9,174 nucleotides of DNA from CANHVK01 sp046304235 (GTDB lineage Bacteria > Bacteroidota > Bacteroidia > Flavobacteriales_D > Crocinitomicaceae). The notes under the pieces are model-generated. The model saw only the letters and a list, made by a program, of their open reading frames with translations, was not told where the DNA came from and ran no database searches. The DNA is taken from positions 1-9,174 of the forward strand of contig JBKCEW010000072.1 of NCBI GenBank assembly GCA_046304235.1, written 5' to 3'. This document shows, piece by piece, positions 1 to 6,167 of the stretch; positions within the stretch are counted from its first letter, which is position 1, and each line of letters begins with the position of its first letter. A program made the position numbers and the translations under genes.

Positions 1-553
1 TAAAGTTTCCTGAAGTCCAAATTAAGTAAGATGGATTAAAAAACATAAATAGAAATAATATTTTATTTGGTACAACAAAATGCGATTTAACACTTCTGTA
101 TAAAACTAATGTTGCATAAAATGAAACACTTGCAATAATTATACTTTGAATGAGCAGGTTGTTGTTCGAGACAAAACATAGTAAAAAGTTTATTAGAATA
201 ATTGTTTGATTATCATTCAATAAACCATATTGATTTGGTTTAGTCCAATATTGAAGTTTACTTGTAAAGATTCTGATTTCATCTGATTTTCCGTTAATTA
301 TAAATTTTAATGTTTCAATTGGATTTTTTATAAATGAATCATTTAGAATTTTCCCATCATTAAAATATTTGTAAATGTCATTTAAAGAAGTATTTGAAAA
401 ATAGTAAGTATAGATATACCAAACAGAAATGGAAGCCACTATTTTTACTAAAAACGCTAAAAGTAAACTTTGTCTTTTAATTGAATTTGTATTCTTTTTT
501 ATAAAGTAAAAAATGAATAGTAGGAACAATAAAAGCGAGATAATATAGTTCAT
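1..553 (-). CDS. Polytopic membrane protein, N-terminal part (cut by window edge)
   Basis: This frame was read directly from the minus strand. It starts at the ATG at 553-551 and stays open for 184 codons to the window edge, so the C-terminus is missing. The protein begins with a hydrophobic segment (about residues 3-18), a second at about 33-52, a polar region at about 53-118, then more membrane segments. It carries NDNQT at residues 113-117 and PSYLIWTSG at about 174-182. The upstream neighbour has NDNQT at 114-118 and PSIAIWTNS at 174-182, so the two are colinear paralogues. The start overlaps the neighbour's stop by four bases (ATGA), which implies translational coupling in one operon. 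In my recollection, Bacteroidota proteins with this topology and an IWTSG-like motif sit in surface-polysaccharide loci as transferase- or polymerase-like enzymes. That role is inferred and not shown here. The substrate is unknown. Confidence 0.8.
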   Translation of the reverse strand, partial: MNYIISLLLFLLFIFYFIKKNTNSIKRQSLLLAFLVKIVASISVWYIYTYYFSNTSLNDIYKYFNDGKILNDSFIKNPIETLKFIINGKSDEIRIFTSKLQYWTKPNQYGLLNDNQTIILINFLLCFVSNNNLLIQSIIIASVSFYATLVLYRSVKSHFVVPNKILFLFMFFNPSYLIWTSGNF

Positions 554-1836
554 TTTTGCGTTTGATAGTTTATTTTGATTAAACCAATAATAAGATAAAG
601 GTAACCTATTGATTTAAATTTTAGCACAATTCCTAAAACCGGTGTAATTATTCCTGCAAAAAGACAAATCGTAATTCCAGAGAGAAATAGAAATTTATCT
701 ATTGGTTTTAGGTTCTGGAACCGATTATTTCTTAAACCAATAAACACAAAAAAATATAGAAGTAAATTTTCAAGTAAAAAAGGAATTCCAAGTAATTTTG
801 AGGGGTAGAAAAATGAGGGTGTAAAAAACACATTGATAATGGCTTCTTTCATTGTTGTTAAAAAAGAGAAATTGTTAATTTTTAATGGGGTCAATTTTAA
901 GAGTGTTTCTGCTTTTCTTTCATAGGCTTCATAAAAAAAATCATCTTGTTTGTATTCTATCATTTTGAATAAGTTAAACTTATTTCCATATTTATATTCA
1001 TCTTTTTCTATATCAGTATTATTTATTGATAATGAGGTGATTGTTGTTGCGAATACAATTAATAAAATCATAATCCGATTTATCCAAGACTTAATGTTTG
1101 TTGTTTTATAGACTAAAAAACAAATAATAAATGGTAGAGTGATTATTAAATATGTGGGCTTTATTAGTAAGTGTACTGCGCATATTAATAGAAGTATAAT
1201 AAATTTTTTTAGTTCGAATTTTTGATTGATTTTTAATACAAGAGTTATTAAGATTGTATGGATGCTTATAGCGATACTTTCTTTGTAGGTACTGTTTGTC
1301 CAAATTGCAATAGACGGTATTATTAATAAAATCAAAAGAATATCTTTTCTAATATTAGTTTGATTAACAAGTGTTTTTATTAGGAGTAGTATCGTTGTAA
1401 AAGATATTATATGAAAAATCAGAAGATGATTTAAAATTGATTTACCAAGAATTAAAAGAAAAAATAAATGAATACGAATCATTGTTTGATTGTCATTAGG
1501 AATGCCGTAATCAAAATCTCTTTTCCAAAAGGATAATTGATTTAATACAGATTGATGTTCTTCATTATTGCCAATTAAAATTGATAAAACTGCTTTTGAA
1601 TTACCGTTTAATGTTTCATACAATTTGAGTGCTTGGTTGTAATAAACGTACAAGTCATTTTTTTTGCCAAAATTTAGGTATTCAGTAAAGTAATAGAAAA
1701 GAGCAAGGCTTATAAATAATTTCAAACAAAAAAAAAGTAACGTTGTTTTTTTTGAAAAACTTGAAATTTTTGCCCAATTATTTGAAAACAAATAGATTAT
1801 TATTACTATGATTATACTTGATTGTATATTAAACAT
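550..1836 (-). CDS. Polytopic membrane protein, possible polysaccharide polymerase or GT-C-like transferase
   Basis: This 428-residue protein is very hydrophobic, with about 11-12 likely membrane segments (for example near 5-18, 31-51, 121-155, 164-203, 210-244, 252-270, 350-368 and 382-420). Two soluble stretches stand out: about 52-118, which ends in GIPNDNQT (111-118), and about 271-335, which is rich in Lys, Glu and Tyr. Other landmarks are PSIAIWTNSTYKES (174-187) and TPVLGIVLKFK (398-408). Soluble loops between membrane bundles are typical of inner-membrane GT-C glycosyltransferases and Wzy/EpsG-like polymerases, so a role in surface glycan assembly is plausible. No family signature is decisive, and the function should be treated as unknown. 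The start ATG (1836-1834) lies 22 bases after a TAnnTTTG promoter box. The stop overlaps the start of its paralogue. GC content is very low (two sampled 60-base lines gave about 18-20%). Confidence 0.85.
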   Translation of the reverse strand: MFNIQSSIIIVIIIYLFSNNWAKISSFSKKTTLLFFCLKLFISLALFYYFTEYLNFGKKNDLYVYYNQALKLYETLNGNSKAVLSILIGNNEEHQSVLNQLSFWKRDFDYGIPNDNQTMIRIHLFFLLILGKSILNHLLIFHIISFTTILLLIKTLVNQTNIRKDILLILLIIPSIAIWTNSTYKESIAISIHTILITLVLKINQKFELKKFIILLLICAVHLLIKPTYLIITLPFIICFLVYKTTNIKSWINRIMILLIVFATTITSLSINNTDIEKDEYKYGNKFNLFKMIEYKQDDFFYEAYERKAETLLKLTPLKINNFSFLTTMKEAIINVFFTPSFFYPSKLLGIPFLLENLLLYFFVFIGLRNNRFQNLKPIDKFLFLSGITICLFAGIITPVLGIVLKFKSIGYLYLIIGLIKINYQTQK

Positions 1837-1858
1837 CTAATTAAACTGTATAGAATTT

Positions 1859-1866
1859 CAAAGATA
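1859..1866 (-). promoter_or_regulatory. Bacteroidota-type -7 promoter box for the membrane-protein pair
   Basis: The minus strand reads TATCTTTG, an exact match to the Bacteroidota -7 consensus TAnnTTTG. It ends 22 bases before the ATG at 1836. I see no clear TTG -33 element at the expected 17-23 base spacing, so the call rests on the -7 box and its position. Confidence 0.5.
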
Positions 1867-1942
1867 CTTTTCGGGTTACTTTTTATGACTAAATAGTTAA
1901 TAAAATTCAATTTTAATTTCAGATTTTAACATTGTGAATGTG

Positions 1943-1950
1943 TATTTTTG
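1943..1950 (+). promoter_or_regulatory. Bacteroidota-type -7 promoter box for purL
   Basis: The plus strand reads TATTTTTG, an exact match to TAnnTTTG. It ends 21 bases before the purL ATG at 1972. A TTTC at 1917-1920, 22 bases upstream, could be a weak -33 element. Transcription would begin a few bases after the box, giving a leader of roughly 12-18 bases. The in-frame TTG at 1948 lies inside this box, so it would not be in the mRNA and cannot be the start codon. Confidence 0.65.
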
Positions 1951-1971
1951 CAAACGATTTACAATTATCAT

Positions 1972-4209
1972 ATGGAAAGTACCTTACAACAAGAGGCAAC
2001 TGTTGAACAAGCAATAGAACTTGGTTTACGTGCTGATGAATTTGAAATGATTAAAGAGATTTTGGGTAGAACACCAAATTTCACAGAAACAAGTGTTTAT
2101 TCAGTAATGTGGTCTGAACATTGTTCATATAAAAATTCTATTTATTGGTTAAAACAACTTCCAAAAGATGGACCTCATATGCTTGTTAAAGCAGGAGAAG
2201 AAAATGCTGGGTTAGTTGATTTAGGAGATGGTATCGGTTGTGTTTTTAAAATCGAATCACACAATCACCCAAGTGCTTTAGAGCCTTACCAAGGTGCTGC
2301 TACAGGTGTTGGAGGTATCAATCGTGATATTTTTACAATGGGCGCTAGACCAATTGCTCAATTAAATTCGCTTCGTTTTGGTGATATTGACTCTGATAGA
2401 ACAAAATGGTTGGTGAAAGGGGTTGTAAAAGGTATTGGAGACTACGGAAATTCATTTGGTATTCCAATTGTTGGGGGAGAAGTTTTCTTTGATAGTTCTT
2501 ACAATCAAAATCCTTTAGTAAACGCATTTTCTGCGGGTTTAATTGATACTAAAAAAGTTATTTCAGCAAAAGCGAAAGGACCAGGAAACCCTGTTTACAT
2601 TGTTGGTTCTGCAACTGGTAAAGATGGTATTGCGGGAGCGGCTTTTGCTTCAAAAGATATTACTGAAGAGTCTGCACAAGATTTACCTTCTGTACAAGTA
2701 GGTGACCCTTTCCAAGAAAAATTGTTGTTAGAAGCAACGATGGAATTGGCTGAAACGGATGCAATTGTTGGTATGCAAGATATGGGTGCTGCTGGTATTA
2801 CTTGTTCAACTTGTGAAATGAGTGCTGGTGGTGGAGTAGGTATGGAAATTCATTTAGATAAAGTGCCTACACGTCAACAAAATATGTTGCCATATGAAAT
2901 TTTATTGTCTGAATCTCAGGAAAGAATGCTTGTTGTTGTTCAGAAGGGTAAAGAAGATGTTGTAAAACGTATTTTTGATAAGTGGGATTTACATGCTGAA
3001 GAGATTGGTGTAGTAACAGACACAGGTCGTATTAGATATTACATGGATGGTGAATTAGTTGGTGATGTTCCAGCTGAATCATTAGTATTAGGTGGAGGCG
3101 CGCCTCAATACCAAAGAGAATATAAAGAGCCTGCTTATTACCAAGAATATAAAAAGTTTGACATTAATTCAGTTCCTCAACCAGAAGATTTAAAAGAGGT
3201 TGCTATGTTTTTGATGCAACATCCAAATATTGCTTCTAAACGATGGGTTTATGAGCAATATGACTCCATGGTTGGAACAAAAAACATGGTGACAAATAGA
3301 CCTTCAGATGCAGGCGTTGTAAATATTAAAGGGACAAACAAAGCATTGGCTATGACAGTGGATTGTAATTCACGTTATGTTAATGCGGATCCTGAAATAG
3401 GAACAATGATTGCCGTTTCTGAAGCTGCTAGAAATATTACATGTGCAGGAGGTTTCCCAAGTGCAATTACAAACTGTTTGAATTTTGGAAATCCTTATAA
3501 TCCTGAATCTTACTGGCAATTTGTTGGAGCAATAAAAGGTATGTCTACTGCTTGTTTGAAATTCGAAACACCAGTAACAGGAGGAAACGTATCTTTCTAT
3601 AATCAATCTGTTATTGCTGGGAAAGAAATTCCAGTTTTCCCAACTCCAACGATTGGTATGATTGGTGTTGTTGAAAATAAGGATGATTTAATGACTTTAG
3701 ATTTCAAACAAAAAGGTGATTTAATTTTCTTATTAGGTGATATTGTTGAAGATATTGCATCTTCTGAATATTTGTATTCTTATCACAAAATTCAAGCTTC
3801 TCCAGCTCCTCATTTTGATTTAGAAAAAGAATTTGAATTACACCAAGCGGTTAAAGGATTAATTACTTCTAAATTAATCAATGCAGCTCACGATTGTTCT
3901 GATGGTGGTTTATTTATTACCTTGTCTGAAATGTCTTTCCCAAGAGGTTTAGGTTTTGATATTGTTTCTGACTCTGAAGTTCGTGAAGATGCATTCTTGT
4001 TTGGTGAATCTCAAGGTAGAGTAGTGGTAACTCTTCCTGAAGATAAAGAAGAAGATTTTATAGAATATATGATTGCTACAGGAGTAAACTTTACTTTACT
4101 TGGTCATGTAACTAAAGGGAAGTTTGTTGTTGACGACGAACATTTTGGATTCTGTAATGAAATCAAAGATATTTTTGACAATGCTTTAGGTCAAAAATTA
4201 GAAAAATAA
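1972..4209 (+). CDS. purL: Phosphoribosylformylglycinamidine synthase subunit PurL (small type)
   Basis: PurL catalyses the fourth step of de novo purine synthesis, the ATP-dependent conversion of FGAR to FGAM. It uses ammonia that the glutaminase PurQ supplies, with PurS as bridging subunit. Family motifs are clear: SEHCSYKNS with His50, ESHNHPSALEPYQGAATG (95-112), GGINRDIFTMGARPIA, MQDMGAAGITCSTCEMSAGG, LLSESQERML, HDCSDGGL and FGESQGRVVV. The two His-containing motifs correspond to the catalytic and substrate-binding region in characterised small PurL proteins. The ATG at 1972 gives 745 residues, normal for the small form, which lacks the fused glutaminase domain of the roughly 1,200-1,300-residue large type. 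The frame is open back to a TTG at 1948, but that codon is in the promoter box. No purS or purQ is in the window. The gene stands alone, with its own promoter and a terminator 22 bases after its stop. Confidence 0.97.
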   Translation: MESTLQQEATVEQAIELGLRADEFEMIKEILGRTPNFTETSVYSVMWSEHCSYKNSIYWLKQLPKDGPHMLVKAGEENAGLVDLGDGIGCVFKIESHNHPSALEPYQGAATGVGGINRDIFTMGARPIAQLNSLRFGDIDSDRTKWLVKGVVKGIGDYGNSFGIPIVGGEVFFDSSYNQNPLVNAFSAGLIDTKKVISAKAKGPGNPVYIVGSATGKDGIAGAAFASKDITEESAQDLPSVQVGDPFQEKLLLEATMELAETDAIVGMQDMGAAGITCSTCEMSAGGGVGMEIHLDKVPTRQQNMLPYEILLSESQERMLVVVQKGKEDVVKRIFDKWDLHAEEIGVVTDTGRIRYYMDGELVGDVPAESLVLGGGAPQYQREYKEPAYYQEYKKFDINSVPQPEDLKEVAMFLMQHPNIASKRWVYEQYDSMVGTKNMVTNRPSDAGVVNIKGTNKALAMTVDCNSRYVNADPEIGTMIAVSEAARNITCAGGFPSAITNCLNFGNPYNPESYWQFVGAIKGMSTACLKFETPVTGGNVSFYNQSVIAGKEIPVFPTPTIGMIGVVENKDDLMTLDFKQKGDLIFLLGDIVEDIASSEYLYSYHKIQASPAPHFDLEKEFELHQAVKGLITSKLINAAHDCSDGGLFITLSEMSFPRGLGFDIVSDSEVREDAFLFGESQGRVVVTLPEDKEEDFIEYMIATGVNFTLLGHVTKGKFVVDDEHFGFCNEIKDIFDNALGQKLEK

Positions 4210-4231
4210 ATTAAGAGAAATAACATTAAAT

Positions 4232-4263
4232 AAAAAAAGAGGTTTGAAAAGACCTCTTTTTTT
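4232..4263. terminator. Bidirectional intrinsic terminator between convergent genes
   Basis: Positions 4232-4243 (AAAAAAAGAGGT) and 4252-4263 (ACCTCTTTTTTT) form a perfect 12-bp stem with the 8-base loop TTGAAAAG. It has a GC-containing core and a U-tract in the RNA of either strand. It lies 22 bases after the purL stop and shares two bases with the stop codon of the opposing gene, so one hairpin serves both transcripts. Confidence 0.92.
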
Positions 4264-5137
4264 ATTTAATCAACTCTTTTAAAATCAGGAGTTCATTTAC
4301 ATGTTCTTGTTTACCTAATGCTTGGTAAGCTGATATTAGATTAATTATCATTCTCTGAATAATTAATGTATTAGCACATGGTTCATAATAGGAATTATGT
4401 TCTTTTATTTTTAATTGAATAAGAAAGGATTTTATATCTTCCTCATAAAGTATCGAACCATTTGAAAAAGCATTTATGTAAAATAAGACTCCAGATGTTG
4501 TTTCATTCCCTAATAGGGTATTGACTTTGTTTTCATCAAGATATGCTAGTACAAAGTGGTTAGGTAAATTAACACCATAAATTGGAATATTTAATTTTTG
4601 TGCGATATAACTGTAAATTATACTTAGACTTAAAGGGTTCCCTTGTTTTGTTTCTAGAACTGTATTTATAAAAGAATTGAGAGGCGAGTGGTAGTTTTGG
4701 TTATTTCCCTTGAATTTATAGTAGTTGAAAAAAATCTTATTTAAGATTTTTACTTTTTCGTAAGCTGTTTGTTGTTCATTTATTTCTAACCAAACATCTT
4801 GTTTGATTGCGTCAATTTTGTCTTTTATTATTTCTTTGTTAATTCCTGGATATTTCCAATTTGTAATAATTATCCAAGCTTCAATTAGATCTTTATCCTC
4901 TGTTTTTTTCCAATTGATGAGTTTTAATTGAGTTTCGGAAAATTGGATTTCGTGTATGAGTTGTTCTATTCTATGTTGGTGTTCAATATTTTTAACATCA
5001 AGTTCCCAACTAGTTTCTAGGATTGGAATTACTTTTGTCCCATAAGCTAATAACTGTTGATAAACATGATGAAAGATATTCTCATCAGGATCCTCTAACA
5101 ATTGTATTAATGCAAGTATGGCTTTCTTTTCTTCCAT
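4262..5137 (-). CDS. SirB1/transglutaminase-like fold protein
   Basis: This 291-residue, probably cytoplasmic protein has no signal peptide. The N-terminus (about 5-45) contains a HEAT-like helical pair around QLLEDPDENIFHHV. The SirB1-type transglutaminase-like core lies at about 140-235, with TKQGNPLSLSIIYSYIAQ (163-180), GVNLPNHFVLAY (188-199) and GVLFYINAFSNGSIL (216-230). The helical C-terminus (about 255-291) is TPR-like. The only Cys is residue 254, outside the core, so a classical Cys-His-Asp transglutaminase or protease triad is absent, as is common in this subfamily. Biochemical activity is therefore unknown, and a scaffolding or regulatory role is possible. I chose the ATG at 5137. 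The frame extends three codons further to a TTG, but that codon lies in the promoter box. The gene is separated from moxR by 73 bases with its own promoter box, and it ends in the terminator shared with purL. Confidence 0.88.
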   Translation of the reverse strand: MEEKKAILALIQLLEDPDENIFHHVYQQLLAYGTKVIPILETSWELDVKNIEHQHRIEQLIHEIQFSETQLKLINWKKTEDKDLIEAWIIITNWKYPGINKEIIKDKIDAIKQDVWLEINEQQTAYEKVKILNKIFFNYYKFKGNNQNYHSPLNSFINTVLETKQGNPLSLSIIYSYIAQKLNIPIYGVNLPNHFVLAYLDENKVNTLLGNETTSGVLFYINAFSNGSILYEEDIKSFLIQLKIKEHNSYYEPCANTLIIQRMIINLISAYQALGKQEHVNELLILKELIK

Positions 5138-5143
5138 TACTTG

Positions 5144-5151
5144 CAAAAATA
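5144..5151 (-). promoter_or_regulatory. Bacteroidota-type -7 promoter box for the SirB1-type gene
   Basis: The minus strand reads TATTTTTG, an exact match to TAnnTTTG. Only six bases separate it from the ATG at 5137, so the transcript would have almost no leader. No clear TTG -33 element is seen at 17-23 bases upstream, which lowers confidence. Confidence 0.5.
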
Positions 5152-5181
5152 TAATTACTAATAGTTGATAATTTTAATAAG

Positions 5182-5213
5182 TAATTAACTTATAAAAGAA
5201 TCAATGTTAATTA
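5182..5213. repeat. AT-only inverted repeat after moxR
   Basis: TAATTAAC (5182-5189) and GTTAATTA (5206-5213) are perfect 8-base inverted arms with a 16-base spacer. The right arm includes the moxR stop codon. The stem has a single GC pair and no U-tract directly after it, so it would be a weak terminator at best. It might be an operator or chance in AT-rich DNA. Confidence 0.3.
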
Positions 5214-6164
5214 TAGTAAATGTTCTATGATTTTATCTATAGAATATCCTTCCGCTTCTGCTCTGTAGTTAGCAACAATACGATGTCTCAATACGGGTTT
5301 TGCAATAGCTTTTACATCTTCAATATCAGGAGATAGTTTTCCTTTTATCAATGCATGGCATTTTGCAGCAAGAATTATATTTTGAGATGCTCTTGGTCCA
5401 GCTCCCCATGAAATGTATTTGTTTGCTATTTCATTTGCGAACTCTCCATTTTTTCTTGTTTTATTAACAAGTTTTACTGCATATTCTAATACATTATCAG
5501 TAACTGGAATTTTTCTTACCAATTCTTGATATTGAATAATTTTCTCTTCATTTAATATTTGGTTTACTTCAATTTTAGAATTACTCGTAGTGGATTTAAC
5601 TATAGCAATCTCTTCTATATAAGACGGATAATCAACCCAAATATTAAACATAAATCGATCAAGTTGTGCTTCAGGTAATGGATAAGTTCCTTCTTGTTCT
5701 ATTGGGTTTTGTGTAGCAAGGACAAAAAAAGGTTCAGGTAATGAATAAGTTTTCCCAGCTGCTGTTATAGATTTTTCTTGCATGGCTTCTAAAAGAGCCG
5801 CCTGCGTTTTTGGTGGAGTTCTATTTATTTCGTCAGCTAATAATAAATGATGAAATATTGGTCCTTTTACAAATTTGAATGTCTTATTCTCATCTAGAAT
5901 TTCTGTACCAATTATATCTGAAGGCATTAAATCAGGTGTAAATTGAATTCTATTAAACGATAGTCCTAATGTTTTAGAAATAGTATTAACTAAAAGTGTT
6001 TTAGCTAATCCTGGAACACCTATTAATAACGCATGACCACCAGAAAATATAGATATTAAAAGTTGATTTACAATTTCATCTTGTCCAACAATAGTTTTGT
6101 GTATTTCATTTTTTAGATTAGCATAATCTGTTTTGAAATTTTCTGCTATTAATACGTCTTCCAT
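5211..6164 (-). CDS. MoxR-family AAA+ ATPase
   Basis: MoxR proteins are cytoplasmic AAA+ ATPases with chaperone-like roles in maturing partner complexes, often together with VWA or DUF58 proteins. This 317-residue copy has full family length and all core motifs: Walker A GVPGLAKT (49-56), Walker B LLLADE (107-112), the MoxR-typical NRTPPKTQAALLEAMQE (114-130), sensor 1 TQNP (151-154), EAQLDRF with the likely arginine finger Arg170, and sensor 2 GAGPRAS with Arg258. The C-terminal lid ends in VLRHRIVANYRAEAEG. It should bind and hydrolyse ATP. The start ATG (6164) follows the SurA-like gene's stop by only three bases, so it is the last gene of the isomerase operon. The expected DUF58 or VWA partner does not follow it. 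The next gene is a SirB1-type protein with its own promoter box. The physiological partner is not identifiable from the window. Confidence 0.95.
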   Translation of the reverse strand: MEDVLIAENFKTDYANLKNEIHKTIVGQDEIVNQLLISIFSGGHALLIGVPGLAKTLLVNTISKTLGLSFNRIQFTPDLMPSDIIGTEILDENKTFKFVKGPIFHHLLLADEINRTPPKTQAALLEAMQEKSITAAGKTYSLPEPFFVLATQNPIEQEGTYPLPEAQLDRFMFNIWVDYPSYIEEIAIVKSTTSNSKIEVNQILNEEKIIQYQELVRKIPVTDNVLEYAVKLVNKTRKNGEFANEIANKYISWGAGPRASQNIILAAKCHALIKGKLSPDIEDVKAIAKPVLRHRIVANYRAEAEGYSIDKIIEHLL

Positions 6165-6167
6165 AAA

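Noticed and set aside
1106..1303. 65-codon open frame inside the membrane-protein gene
   Set aside because: It is on the same strand but in another frame of a full-length gene, its sequence is low in complexity, and nothing supports its translation.
2345..3606. Open frames on the minus strand inside purL (2345-2527 and 3370-3606)
   Set aside because: They lie wholly within a strongly supported gene on the other strand, have no promoter box or family motifs, and look like by-products of purL codon use.
5182..5213. Intrinsic terminator after moxR
   Set aside because: The inverted repeat has one GC pair in eight, a 16-base loop and no U-tract directly following, so I list it only as a weak repeat.
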